DNA of 64,000 nt, taken from positions 186,001 to 250,000 of the forward strand of contig CAVUOZ010000008.1 in the NCBI GenBank assembly GCA_963743325.1. Reading direction: 5' to 3'. The notes beneath the pieces were generated by a model that did no database searches, had not been told where the DNA came from, and was given only the letters and a program-made list of their open reading frames with translations. Each line of letters opens with the position of its first letter. Position 1 is the stretch's first letter. The DNA comes from DATFVA01 sp963743325 (lineage in GTDB: Bacteria > Bacteroidota > Ignavibacteria > Ignavibacteriales > Ignavibacteriaceae). Shown in pieces: positions 43,517 through 52,524 of this stretch. The translations under genes and the position numbers were made by a program.

Positions 43517-44497
43517 ATGAAATATAGGAAACTCGGTAAGTCGGATATCAAAGTATCTGAAATCAGTCTCGGCTGCTGGACTATGGGGGGACTCAACTGG
43601 ATTAACGGAGATCCAAACGGCTGGGCTGACGTAAATGAAAATGAAATCAGGGAGGCCATAAATTACGCCATTGATAACGGCGTAACACATTTCGATAATG
43701 CGGATGCGTATGGTAACGGCAGGGCTGAAAGAATGCTTGCCCGGATCCTCGGGAAACGAACAAATAATTTCATAATAGCTACTAAGATCGGCTGGTTCCC
43801 CGGTACGGCAAATCATGCATATGAACCGCAGCATATACGACATCAGTGTGAACAATCGCTTGTAAATCTTAACCGCGATTATATTGATCTGTACTATTTT
43901 CATCATGGTAACTTCGGTGAGAAATATGAATATCTCGATGATGCAATTGAGGTAATGCACAAACTGCGGGACGAAGGGAAGATCAGACTTATAGGACAAT
44001 CTGCATATTCACACTCTGACTTTGAAAAGCTTATTCCAATAGTTAAGCCTGATGTCATTCAGAGTTTCTGCAGTGCAATTGATGACAGGTTCCTTCAGGA
44101 AGGCACTCCCACGAGAAAGTTGCTGGATAAGAATAATATATCCTTTGTGGCTTTTGGTCCTGTTGCGCAGGGGTTACTGCTTGATAAATATCATAAGAAT
44201 AATCCTCCGAAATTTGAGGAGGGTGATCATCGTAAAAATTCCGACAAGTTCACTAAAGAAAATCTCGCAAAGCTTGAACCAATACTTGATAAGTTAAAAT
44301 CAAAGTTTGGATCATCAGTTGAGGACCTTGCAAGAGCGGCTTTGCAGTATCTGCTTTATTATAAGGAAGTCGGTTGCGTAATTCCCGGATTCCGAAATAT
44401 GAAACAGGTTAAATCTAATCTTGCAGGGCAGGATAAACCCCTGACGGATGAGGAATTTAAGTTTATTAAAGGCTTGTTTAAGGATTTTAATAAATAA
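43517..44497 (+). CDS. Aldo/keto reductase
   Basis: 326 residues of the NADPH-dependent aldo/keto reductase (TIM-barrel) superfamily. The catalytic tetrad can be placed: Asp in THFDNADAYGNGRAE with the Tyr just after it, Lys in IIATKIGW, and His in LYYFHHGN. The C-terminal cofactor loop GCVIPGFRNMKQVKSNL is present. RKLGKSDIKVSEISLGCW at the start is typical of the YajO/YghZ-like group. Substrate unknown. It is followed by a terminator and begins 15 bases after the preceding stop. Confidence 0.93.
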   Translation: MKYRKLGKSDIKVSEISLGCWTMGGLNWINGDPNGWADVNENEIREAINYAIDNGVTHFDNADAYGNGRAERMLARILGKRTNNFIIATKIGWFPGTANHAYEPQHIRHQCEQSLVNLNRDYIDLYYFHHGNFGEKYEYLDDAIEVMHKLRDEGKIRLIGQSAYSHSDFEKLIPIVKPDVIQSFCSAIDDRFLQEGTPTRKLLDKNNISFVAFGPVAQGLLLDKYHKNNPPKFEEGDHRKNSDKFTKENLAKLEPILDKLKSKFGSSVEDLARAALQYLLYYKEVGCVIPGFRNMKQVKSNLAGQDKPLTDEEFKFIKGLFKDFNK

Positions 44498-44510
44498 ACC
44501 GATGTTAATC

Positions 44511-44557
44511 AGCCGCTAATACGCGAATTAAATCTGCTAATTAGCGGCTTATCTTTT
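44511..44557 (+). terminator. Rho-independent terminator after the aldo/keto reductase gene
   Basis: AGCCGCTAAT (44511-44520) and ATTAGCGGCT (44540-44549) are perfect 10-bp arms, followed by TATCTTTTT. Confidence 0.8.
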
Positions 44558-44567
44558 TATGAGAATC

Positions 44568-44849
44568 CTATTTCAACAATAACATCTTTTTCGTCGATGT
44601 ATATTTACCGGCTTTTAGAGTATAAAAATATAATCCGCTTGACAATCCATTCCCGTCAAACTTAAATGAATAACTTCCTGCCGGTTTTTCTTCATTTACA
44701 AGAGTTGCAACTTCCTGTCCAAGCGTATTATAGACTTTTATCGTAACAAAATTGTTAATTGGTAATTGATAATTAATAATTGTTACCGGATTAAACGGAT
44801 TCGGATAATTCTGTTCAAGTGACAAATTGATCAGGAGAATAGATTTCAA
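44568..44849 (-). pseudogene. T9SS sorting domain, frame-shifted C-terminal part of the M14 protein gene
   Basis: Codes for LSLEQNYPNPFNPVTIINYQ, VYNTLGQEVATLVNEEKPAG and SGLYFYTLKAGKYTSTKK, a complete type A sorting domain, but with no signal peptide or body of its own. The only start is a TTG inside the preceding reading frame. It is the displaced end of the gene at 44846-46555: an extra A (t at 44857 on the plus strand) and an extra G (c at 44823) separate the frames; removing both restores the usual YSNIVEVEI linker and QFSLEQNYP joint. Confidence 0.8.
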
Positions 44850-46555
44850 CCTCGACTAATATTCGAGTATTCAGTGCTTCCGTCAAAATCAATCTGCTTT
44901 AACCGATATTGATATTTTCCCGGCTGAACATTTTCATCTCTATAAGAATATGAATGAACCTGCGATGTTGTACCATTTCCTTCAACGAAACCAATCCTCT
45001 CCCAACCTGTTCGTTCCAAACCGCCTGATTGCCTTTGCACCTCAAACCCTTTATTATTTGTTTCAGTTGCTGTGCTCCAGTTCAATTCAATATCGCTCTC
45101 TTTTTTGACAGCAGTAAAAGAAACAAGCTCAACAGGCGTAGGGGTGGGAACTAACTGAACATTCAAATTAGTGCCCTGAAAATTAATTACCTGAACATCA
45201 GGGATGGTCTGACTAAAATAATTTTCCGCCGAAACAGTTAATGTATATGTTCCTGCCGCGATCATTCTGTAATATGCACCGGTTAACGAATCGGAGTAAA
45301 CTTCTGAGTTATCAATATCGTGACCTGTAATTTCTATGTTAGCTTTTACCGGGTTGCCTGATGTATCAGTTACTATCCCTCTTATGCCATAATATGTATT
45401 TTCCATAAAATCCAGGAATGATTCTTTATTATAATACCAGTGAGCAGGGAGGAGCGTTGGATTCAGAAGCTTGGTGTTTGAAATCTCAATTGTTACTTCT
45501 CTTCCATGATGGAAGTAAGTAAAGAAGTCCTGTCTTCCCCCTGTAACACGGTACCATGCGTAACCGTTGGTAATACCATCGTTAAATCCGTCCATATAAC
45601 CTGCAGGACTATTCGCCTGTGCTGTATCTGCGTAAAGATGTGATATCATCTGCCACCAGGTATCATCGGGATGAAGCCTTGCCCAGGTGTCCCAGGGATA
45701 ATTCACTACTTCCGTACCGCCGTGGAAATTTGCAGATAAAATAAAATCATTATTTTCAGCCAGCGTTTTCATTGCTATTGTTTCGGGCTGCCAGGCATGT
45801 CCATCGGGATGAGGACCTGCAGCCGGATCGGGAAAATTTCTGTTCAGGTCGACGCCGTTTACATTGTATCTGGTAGCCCCGTAGACAGTACCGTTGCCGC
45901 CGTGGTAAGTACCATCGGGATTAGCCAGTGGATTTATCCAGATTTCATCATTGTTTACGAGATCAGTCAGCCTTGTATCTGTTCCGTACGATGTTAAAAG
46001 TGTATCAATTAACCTCAGCATTAATACATAGCCCGTAGTCTCATCTCCGTGCATAGACGATGAAAACATAAACTGCGGTTCGGCTTCCCTTTGATTGACA
46101 CTATCAGAAATCTTTACAAATAATATCTGTCTTCCCTGCACAGTGCTGCCGGCATTTACAAGCTGACAGATATCAGGATGATCGGCAGCAAATTGATTCA
46201 TCATCGCCACATATGCATCGTATGTGGGATATACATTCCAGTTTAAAATTGATTTTGGATCATCGCTCATCCGGGGAACTATCAATTTACCCGGGGCAGG
46301 TAATATTTTTATTTCATAGCCTGTCTTAATAAAATTATTGTACTGCTCTTCATTCGCATAAGCAAATGCTGTATCGCCTTTAACGTTATCGATGGAAATC
46401 ATTCGGGAAAGTTCATTCAGGTCTGTTTTTGATGTGAAATGGAATTTGAAATAGACCTCAATATTATCCTTAAAGTATTTGTGGTCTAATTCCTGTGAAA
46501 GAATTAAGGACGATAATCCGAGTGTAAGCAGGAAGATCAGTAAAGATTTGTACAT
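44846..46555 (-). CDS. Secreted M14-family zinc carboxypeptidase, sorting domain out of frame
   Basis: 569 residues with signal peptide (about 1-20). The M14 domain (about 110-370) has the zinc motif in FSSSMHGDETTGYVLMLRL, the substrate Arg/Asn in GVDLNRNFPDP, the third zinc His in SANFHGGTEVVNYPWD, and the catalytic Glu in HGREVTIEISNTKLL. A carboxypeptidase regulatory-like domain follows (GIRGIVTDTSGNPVKANIEI), then the linker module YRLKQIDFDGSTEYSN. The frame ends at SRG just before the sorting domain, which continues in another frame at 44568-44849. As it stands, the product would lack its T9SS signal. A good ribosome site (GGTGGAG) precedes the ATG. Confidence 0.87.
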   Translation of the reverse strand: MYKSLLIFLLTLGLSSLILSQELDHKYFKDNIEVYFKFHFTSKTDLNELSRMISIDNVKGDTAFAYANEEQYNNFIKTGYEIKILPAPGKLIVPRMSDDPKSILNWNVYPTYDAYVAMMNQFAADHPDICQLVNAGSTVQGRQILFVKISDSVNQREAEPQFMFSSSMHGDETTGYVLMLRLIDTLLTSYGTDTRLTDLVNNDEIWINPLANPDGTYHGGNGTVYGATRYNVNGVDLNRNFPDPAAGPHPDGHAWQPETIAMKTLAENNDFILSANFHGGTEVVNYPWDTWARLHPDDTWWQMISHLYADTAQANSPAGYMDGFNDGITNGYAWYRVTGGRQDFFTYFHHGREVTIEISNTKLLNPTLLPAHWYYNKESFLDFMENTYYGIRGIVTDTSGNPVKANIEITGHDIDNSEVYSDSLTGAYYRMIAAGTYTLTVSAENYFSQTIPDVQVINFQGTNLNVQLVPTPTPVELVSFTAVKKESDIELNWSTATETNNKGFEVQRQSGGLERTGWERIGFVEGNGTTSQVHSYSYRDENVQPGKYQYRLKQIDFDGSTEYSNISRG

Positions 46556-46628
46556 ATGACTCCACCTGAGAGAATAAATAAAAATTGAACACCCAAAGTT
46601 ACTTGATTCAGCAGTTTAAATCGACATA

Positions 46629-47687
46629 CTATTTTAAGAGTATCATTTTCTTAGTCAGGATAAAGTCTCCTGCTTCAATTCTGTAGAAGTATACTCCTGA
46701 TGCTAATGACGATGCATTAAATTCTACTATATGTCTTCCGGACTTTTGAATATTATTTACCAGAGTTGTTACCTCCCGGCCAAGAATATCGAATATTTTT
46801 AGTTTCACTTTAGATTGCTTCCCAAGACTGTATTGAATAACTGTAATGGGATTAAAAGGATTCGGATAATTCTGTTCTAATGAATAAACGGAAGGGTATT
46901 CAACCTTATCTTTGGTGTTTGTAACAAGAGCTCCGTCATAAAAATTCTGAATGAACCCAGAAGCGTTTCGTAATTCCGTTATGCTTTGAATATTATCGGT
47001 TCCTTTTGCCATAAAAATAGCGATTGCAATTTCCTGCGTATCCCCGGCAGCAAGGCTAAAAGATCCAGAAGTAATCAGGTATCTCTGATCTAAAGGAGGA
47101 GGTCCTCCAGGCCACCCGCTTCCATTATACCAGCCTGTCCCGGAAACAGGATCTCCCGGGACAACAAATTTAGTGGCTTGATTAGTCCATGGATCAATAA
47201 AAACCCCGCCATCCCAGACCAAACCGTGCATATTATTATAAAGTTGAGACGCTCCATAAATTCCGTAATCCGGATCACAATACACAGCACTTCCGTTTAA
47301 ATAGAATACAAATGAGGTTACCGGTAAATTTTTATATCCTTTCATCCATCCATCTCCGTACCTTGCACTATCTGAAGAAAAGGAAGGAACGATCGGGGGC
47401 TGAACAATAAGATGTCCTACCGCAGGAGGTGGACTGCCATATATAAGATCATTATTATATCCGTTCCACGTATATCCAAGATTAAGAAGTGTGTCGACTC
47501 CAACAAAATCATCGTTTTTGTCTCCGAGATCATCGTCAGCCCAATAACTAAAATACATATCATTTATTGCCACACCGCTTCGGTTTATTAATTTATATTT
47601 TTTGAAGACTGCATCCTTTAAGGTATTCGTTTTATTAAAACCGAAGGCAACACATTGCATTTCCAGCCCGATGGGAAGACGTACCAT
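46629..47687 (-). pseudogene. C-terminal part of a frame-shifted T9SS protein
   Basis: 352 codons beginning with PIGLEMQCVAFGFNKTNTL and ending in a complete sorting domain (LEQNYPNPFNPITVIQYSLG, IFDILGREVTTLV, SGVYFYRIEAGDF). No signal peptide exists and the ATG at 47687 lies inside the preceding gene. The sequence continues the gene at 47635-49512 in the +1 frame: a single extra T (plus-strand a at 47676 or 47677, in TCTTCCC) breaks the joint YGTS-PIGLEMQ. Confidence 0.8.
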
Positions 47688-49512
47688 ACAAGGCAGTAGT
47701 TAAGGAAGTATCAAGATCATTGGCAACTGAGAAAAGAATTTCATCTCCGATATATTTTGGATGATCAACCCCCGGTGTATATGTGCCGTCACCATTTACA
47801 TCTACCCAGGGAGCGCCAAGATCGACAGGCCAGTTATTATAATCAAAAGCGTATGCATCTTTTTCGGGACCCGGGGGAAGTAGTTCCCAGTCCATTCTTG
47901 ATTTCCAGACTTTAAATCTCGGATCATTCGGGTCAGCCGGATTGCCATCCTCCAGTATGTTCCCGGGCTGAAGTCCATGTAATCCTGAACTGCCGCCTAT
48001 CCTTAACTCTCCATTAACCAAACCTCCCCAGAGCAATCCGTCTCCGGCAATTGCCCCCTGTGTTGCTTCTTTTCCGCCCGGCCAGAAAAATCCCTGTCTT
48101 TCTGAGGAGGGACTGTGGGACCCGTCCCCGTTATTTCCTATCCACATTTTAACCTCATTAATCGCTATATAATTATAATCTCCATTTGTAGTGATTGAGA
48201 ATAACGAATCATTCCTATCATAAATCAGCGGGTCCGACGAATCAGTTATTTTTAACTGGCAGCTATCTGAAAGATTATATGGAACTATCCAGGTATAGTT
48301 TTCTTCATTTGCAGGATATGAAGTTGCGAGATTATTCCAGTTGCTGCCGTTATCAGTTGAATAGTCGATATTTATTTCTGAAGAACCCGTGTTTATCCAG
48401 CGAATGTTATAGGTATCTCCCCCATGCAGATCATTAAATGGAGAAATTAACGAGAGATATTTGTAATTACCCGCAGAGTCGGTTTTGAGTAACCAGAAAA
48501 AATCTTTATCAAAATATTCTGAATAATAATCACCCGTTATTAGCAGATCATGTCCGGAAGTTTCAATTATATCATTAGCCGTTCCATTACATTCTTTTTG
48601 CCATATTACCTGCCTGGCTGAATCTAATCTCGCTAATTTCATACTCCCCCAATACCGGGACTGACTAACAAGAAAACCACCATCACTTAACCTTCGGGCA
48701 TCATTTATATAAAAGATACTTTTTTCCCATACTATACTCCTATTACGGTCATAAGCAGATAACTTTGACCCTCTTCCAATAATAATCAGGGAGTCTCTGA
48801 AAATATCTAAAACTTTTACACCGGTATAAGTTTGTATTTGACTATTAATTTCCCCGTCAGGGTTAATTATCAGAGTTCCGTCATCATATGCCAGCACCAG
48901 TGTAGTATCATTAAATTCCTGAAGTAAATATCCTCTGTCAACTATACTTTGTTCAGAAAAATACCTTTTCCATATTTCATTTCCGTCAGCATCCGTTTTA
49001 ATCAGAACAGCCCGGGTAAAATAGTTATACCAAAAACTGGGGTTCATTCCCCCGACAATGTAATATCCTCCTTCGGAGTTTTTAATTATTGTATTACCAA
49101 ACTGATTCAAACTATCACCATATACTTTTTGCCATTCAATATTTCCTGTGGAATCTAATTTCAGCAGTTCAATTTTTGGTATCCCGTTTTCCTTTACCGT
49201 TGTGACCGCCAGAAATCCTCCGTCTGATGAAGAAATAATAGAGTTGCTCAAATCATTTTCAGTCCACGCTGTTTCCAGCGGAAATTCTTTAGCCCAAAGA
49301 TAATTACCATCAAAATCGGTTTTTAACAAATACATTTCTGAAGGGCCATAGCCACCAAATACATAACCATTGCCGGTCTCTATTATGGTAGAACCATGAG
49401 AAGGATTTGAGAAGGTAAATACCTGTTCAAAACCTTGCGGCTGCGCATTAATATGCGCTGAACAAAGAACCATAGTTAGTACTGACGAAATGAAAAGATG
49501 TAACGACTTCAT
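47635..49512 (-). CDS. Secreted T9SS cargo protein, N-terminal part (frame-shifted)
   Basis: 625 residues with a signal peptide (about 1-22, ending HINAQP). The first about 330 residues have repeated GGFLAVTTV, GGYYIVGG and WLLKTDSAGNY elements, a delta-60-like propeller of the kind common in Ignavibacteria T9SS proteins. A beta domain follows (DLHGGDTYNIRWINTGSSE). The last 14 residues (SHRAGNAMCCLRF) are out-of-frame sequence after the break at about 47676. Together with 46629-47687 this was one gene of about 960 codons. GGGGA lies before the ATG, as in the other cargo genes here. Confidence 0.8.
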   Translation of the reverse strand: MKSLHLFISSVLTMVLCSAHINAQPQGFEQVFTFSNPSHGSTIIETGNGYVFGGYGPSEMYLLKTDFDGNYLWAKEFPLETAWTENDLSNSIISSSDGGFLAVTTVKENGIPKIELLKLDSTGNIEWQKVYGDSLNQFGNTIIKNSEGGYYIVGGMNPSFWYNYFTRAVLIKTDADGNEIWKRYFSEQSIVDRGYLLQEFNDTTLVLAYDDGTLIINPDGEINSQIQTYTGVKVLDIFRDSLIIIGRGSKLSAYDRNRSIVWEKSIFYINDARRLSDGGFLVSQSRYWGSMKLARLDSARQVIWQKECNGTANDIIETSGHDLLITGDYYSEYFDKDFFWLLKTDSAGNYKYLSLISPFNDLHGGDTYNIRWINTGSSEINIDYSTDNGSNWNNLATSYPANEENYTWIVPYNLSDSCQLKITDSSDPLIYDRNDSLFSITTNGDYNYIAINEVKMWIGNNGDGSHSPSSERQGFFWPGGKEATQGAIAGDGLLWGGLVNGELRIGGSSGLHGLQPGNILEDGNPADPNDPRFKVWKSRMDWELLPPGPEKDAYAFDYNNWPVDLGAPWVDVNGDGTYTPGVDHPKYIGDEILFSVANDLDTSLTTALYGTSSHRAGNAMCCLRF

Positions 49513-49534
49513 AAGTTCCCCATTATTTTGAATG

Positions 49535-49690
49535 TTATTTTAAAAGAATCATTTTCTTTGTCTGAATAAAACTGCCCGCTTCGATTCTGTAGAAATATAC
49601 TCCTGATGCAAGGGCTGATGCATTAAAGCTTACCTTGTAATGCCAGGGCACCGGCTGAAATAAAATCAGTAAATAAGCTGAAAGACCCAT
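49535..49690 (-). pseudogene. 51-codon remnant: signal-like start joined to the last part of a T9SS sorting domain
   Basis: A short frame found by hand: ATG at 49690 after GGGGAAGTAAGA, a hydrophobic start MGLSAYLLILFQPVP, then directly KVSFNASALASGVYFYRIEA and TKKMILLK, the end of a sorting domain, and a stop. The body and the first half of the sorting domain (the NYPNPFNP part) are missing. It most likely arose by an internal deletion in a T9SS cargo gene; the ribosome site is retained. Confidence 0.65.
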
Positions 49691-49994
49691 TCTTACTTCC
49701 CCGTAATATTTTTACGTACTTTAATGTATATTAAAACACTTCCAAAATCAATAACTCTCATATTCAAAAAGAACGGAGTGCCTCTCTTTCTTATTCCCAA
49801 AATAACTATCAATTTTATCTGACTTAAAGCTTTTTCATTGATGGGACGTAACGGAAGTACTATTGGGAATTGTAAAAGTAAGTTAATGCTTAAGAATTTT
49901 CCCTGCGAAGGAGAAACGGTTTTGATGAAAATCTTTGTAAGGTCGGAGAAGATGAGCCGGAATAAAAGTAGAGATATTAACTTACAGGTTTACT

Positions 49995-50060
49995 ATCTAA
50001 TGACCATCTAACGGCCTTCTAACGGCCTTCTAACGGCCTTCTAACGGCCATCAGACGGCC
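49995..50060. repeat. Tandem 11-bp repeat array, six units
   Basis: Units are ATCTAATGACC, ATCTAACGGCC, three TTCTAACGGCC and ATCAGACGGCC, in perfect 11-base register. The rest of the 49691-50324 gap holds no convincing gene. Confidence 0.85.
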
Positions 50061-50261
50061 ATTGATCATAGATTCCTTCCGTATTACTCCCTTAGTTAAT
50101 ATATGCACATCCATATTAACTGTTGGCGGTGAACAATCAACAAGATAGAATTTCGCTGCTTCCGGAGAATACTCACGTACTTCCTGAAGTCATTATTGTT
50201 CTAAAGTTATGATTTATTTCTATTAATTGATCCGTAGATTAATCTGAAGCTTGAAGGCGGG

Positions 50262-50315
50262 GATTAAACAAATAAGCAGATATGGCAGATTATACAAATC
50301 TGCCATATCTGCTTA
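50262..50315 (-). terminator. Strong hairpin terminator after the PEGA lipoprotein gene
   Basis: Perfect 19-bp arms TAAGCAGATATGGCAGATT (50273-50291) and its reverse complement (50297-50315) with a 5-base loop. Read on the minus strand it is followed by TTTGTTTAA and lies 10 bases past the stop at 50325. Confidence 0.75.
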
Positions 50316-50324
50316 AATTAAATG

Positions 50325-51092
50325 TTAGAACCTGTTATCTGCACCGGTATTGTTATATTCCCACTTTACTTCTACCCAGGCAGGATTCCCGCCTGAACCA
50401 CCACCCCAACCTGTAATTATAAGTTTTGAGTAATGTCCATCTTCATCATATAAGAAAACATAATTGGTTTCTCTGTCACCCATATTATTTGTCCATCCGG
50501 ATAAAGGATAGATAGGGGAATCAGACCCATCAGTTATGTCAGTTCCGCTCCCGACATAGAAAAAAGTTGCCCGTGTAAGATTAGGATATAAATCAGCACT
50601 CTGTACAAGGTAAGGTGTTCCTCCTGTACCATCGGTCGAATAATATATATCAACTTTATCTTTATCTGCGCTGGATACACCATATGCATTTCCGGAAGAT
50701 AAATCTAAACCGCTAGGCTGGCTGGAAGTAGTTCCTGCAGTTTCATAAATTCTTACAGGACCATAAGTAGTTGTACTTAATGTGGAAACCAGAGTAACTG
50801 TGGGGGGGGTAGTTTGCAAATTTGCATGCACAGTCACTGTTATAGTTGTATCTCTATACCCGGCCAGGCTTAAAGCAACTGTGTGAGTCCCGGTTGAAAG
50901 ATCAGTTACACTATCCGGGGTTACTTTCCCGGTGCTGGTTCCATCAACACTAATCTGCGCACCAACAGGACTTGAATTAATAAAAATTGATCCGGTTTCA
51001 GTTACCGGCGGGGGGTTAGTTGTAGTATCAGAACAGGAGGCTACAAGAATTCCCAGAATGATCACTAATGGTAAATAAACATATTTTCTCAT
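50325..51092 (-). CDS. PEGA-domain lipoprotein
   Basis: 255 residues. The signal peptide ends in the lipobox LVASC (Cys about 20), followed by a Thr/Pro-rich linker. Residues about 34-80 are a PEGA domain (GSIFINSSPVGAQISVDGTS, then GTHTVALSLAGYRD), a surface-associated beta fold. The C-terminal part is beta-rich and Gly/Ser-rich with YVFLYDEDGHYSKLIITGWG and is not recognised. No T9SS domain. Expected on the outer-membrane or periplasmic face. It lies 24 bases downstream of the frame-shifted small lipoprotein gene and ends in a strong terminator. Confidence 0.82.
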   Translation of the reverse strand: MRKYVYLPLVIILGILVASCSDTTTNPPPVTETGSIFINSSPVGAQISVDGTSTGKVTPDSVTDLSTGTHTVALSLAGYRDTTITVTVHANLQTTPPTVTLVSTLSTTTYGPVRIYETAGTTSSQPSGLDLSSGNAYGVSSADKDKVDIYYSTDGTGGTPYLVQSADLYPNLTRATFFYVGSGTDITDGSDSPIYPLSGWTNNMGDRETNYVFLYDEDGHYSKLIITGWGGGSGGNPAWVEVKWEYNNTGADNRF

Positions 51093-51116
51093 AATGTTTT
51101 TCCTTTTTATTTTTTA

Positions 51117-51425
51117 TTATTTTTTTGTGAAAGTAAAATTCACAGTATTGCCATCAACTATAAAATGAGCCGTACCGGATATTTTTTTCATATCATCCGA
51201 TAATTTCGGATTATATGATGTCTCCAATCTGCTTTTAGCTTCATCTTTCATAGTTAATGTATTCGTCTCCGGATTATATGTCCCGCTGATTGTCTTATTC
51301 ATCGGTTCACGGTAGGCTACCGAAAGAGATGCTTTAAAATTCTCATCTTTCTGCTCGGTTATCTTCAGGGTTGCCCCGTGAGACTGAAAACTTCCTGTCC
51401 AGGTACCGGTCAGATCCGGATACAT
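51117..51425 (-). pseudogene. C-terminal part of a frame-shifted small lipoprotein
   Basis: 102 codons: YPDLTGTWTGSFQSHGATLK, SGTYNPETNTLTMKD and FIVDGNTVNFTFTK form a small beta-barrel-like domain without its own export signal. In this frame the upstream sequence reads ATDTTKMYPDLTG, continuous with the lipoprotein start at 51427-51609 if one G (plus-strand c at 51443 or 51444) is removed. Family not recognised. Confidence 0.65.
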
Positions 51426-51426
51426 T

Positions 51427-51609
51427 TTAGTTGTATCGGTTGCCGGCTGTTGCAGGTTTAGCCATATTTGTGGTATCCTTCATTGTTGATTCGCCTTCGG
51501 GCTTCTCGGCTTTCTTTTCACAGCCTGCAGATAACACAACAATGGAACTAATTAATATCAGGACAGAGAGGTATTTGCTTAAAGATGTTTTAATATCCTT
51601 TTTGAACAT
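51427..51609 (-). CDS. Lipoprotein N-terminal part (frame-shifted against 51117-51425)
   Basis: 60 codons with a lipoprotein signal (VLILISSIVVLSAGC, Cys near 30) and a charged linker (EKKAEKPEGESTMKD) that stops at a TAA immediately before the ATG of the next frame. The two frames join to a single lipoprotein of about 160 residues after removal of one base. A good ribosome site (AAGGAG) precedes the ATG. As present, only an empty lipid-anchored linker would be made. Confidence 0.65.
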   Translation of the reverse strand: MFKKDIKTSLSKYLSVLILISSIVVLSAGCEKKAEKPEGESTMKDTTNMAKPATAGNRYN

Positions 51610-51764
51610 CTTAACTCCTTTTCTAATAAATATTTATAAAATTTAAGTTGATAGTTAATATACGCAAATAAACAAAATTTATCTATGGTTCTTCCCCTTC
51701 AATTCTAATTGATGTGATCTGTGTTTATTACCTGTTTATCTTATTAAAGCTCATATTCTTAATA

Positions 51765-52139
51765 TTATACTGTTTTGAAATTCTGAAAGTGACTGAGCAT
51801 TGCCAATCCAAAAACAATAAAGAAAACTATATAAAGGACAAAAAGCGCAATCGAGATAATCAGAAAAATTTTTTGTATAAAAAAGAAACGGCTTTCTCTT
51901 TCAAGAGCCCTCTCCAGAATGAAAGCGTCACCTGAAGTCAAATACATTCTGAAGGAATCGGCAGATTCTCTCAGTCTTAACCCGCAGATAATCAGAGGTA
52001 TTCCGACAATTGCTCCTATGATAGTTATGCACTCTATCGCACCGATAATTATATAGAAGATGCCGACAAAATTCATATCACCGGCCATCTTATTAACGGT
52101 AATATGAAAGGCAGGGGAAACAGCAGCAGTTTCGTTCAT
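51765..52139 (-). CDS. Small membrane protein, DUF5362-like
   Basis: 124 residues with hydrophobic segments at about 25-50 (FVGIFYIIIGAIECITIIGA), 40-55 and 90-115. GAIVGIPLIICGLRLRESAD with a following helix (SFRMYLTSGDAFILERALE) is the pattern I associate with DUF5362 proteins of Bacteroidetes. Function unknown. AAGGAG lies upstream of the ATG. No operon partner on either side. Confidence 0.7.
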   Translation of the reverse strand: MNETAAVSPAFHITVNKMAGDMNFVGIFYIIIGAIECITIIGAIVGIPLIICGLRLRESADSFRMYLTSGDAFILERALERESRFFFIQKIFLIISIALFVLYIVFFIVFGLAMLSHFQNFKTV

Positions 52140-52524
52140 TGTACACTCCTTAATTAATATTAAAATAAATCATACTTTATTTCCATCTGATAAGAAGAAT
52201 TATAACCGTCAATGTAAATTCCTGTTCAGGTCCTATGGTATTACCATTTTATGGTTTGTAAAATAGCAATAATCATTAAAGAATTAAAATTTAAAACACA
52301 TGCTGTATAAAGACGTAATAAAAAATCAAAAAGCGCTTAATTATTGTATGAATACTTATTATATGATCGATGTCCTAAAATAATTATTATTGAATAAACC
52401 GGAATTTTTTTTTTATTTTTAATAGAAAAATAATTCGGATATTTTATGAAAGAGGCAAAAGTTTTATGTATAGTACAGAATACACCGAAACATACTCCCA
52501 TTTAATAAACTAACTTTTCTTCCG
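52140..52524. other. Intergenic region without recognisable gene
   Basis: 385 AT-rich bases between divergent genes. It contains small inverted repeats (ATGGT-ATT-ACCAT near 52240) and a T-rich stretch around 52405-52425 but no convincing promoter or coding sequence. Confidence 0.5.

Noticed and set aside
44740..44790. AT-rich stretch in the sorting domain resembling the four-helix cassette repeats (TTAATTG-type)
   Set aside because: It encodes the normal INYQLPINN part of the sorting domain, so the likeness comes from codon use.
50052..50200. Minus-strand open frame reading EYSPEAAKFYLVDC and further
   Set aside because: No start codon near a ribosome site, ends inside the 11-bp tandem array; could be decayed coding DNA but cannot be supported.
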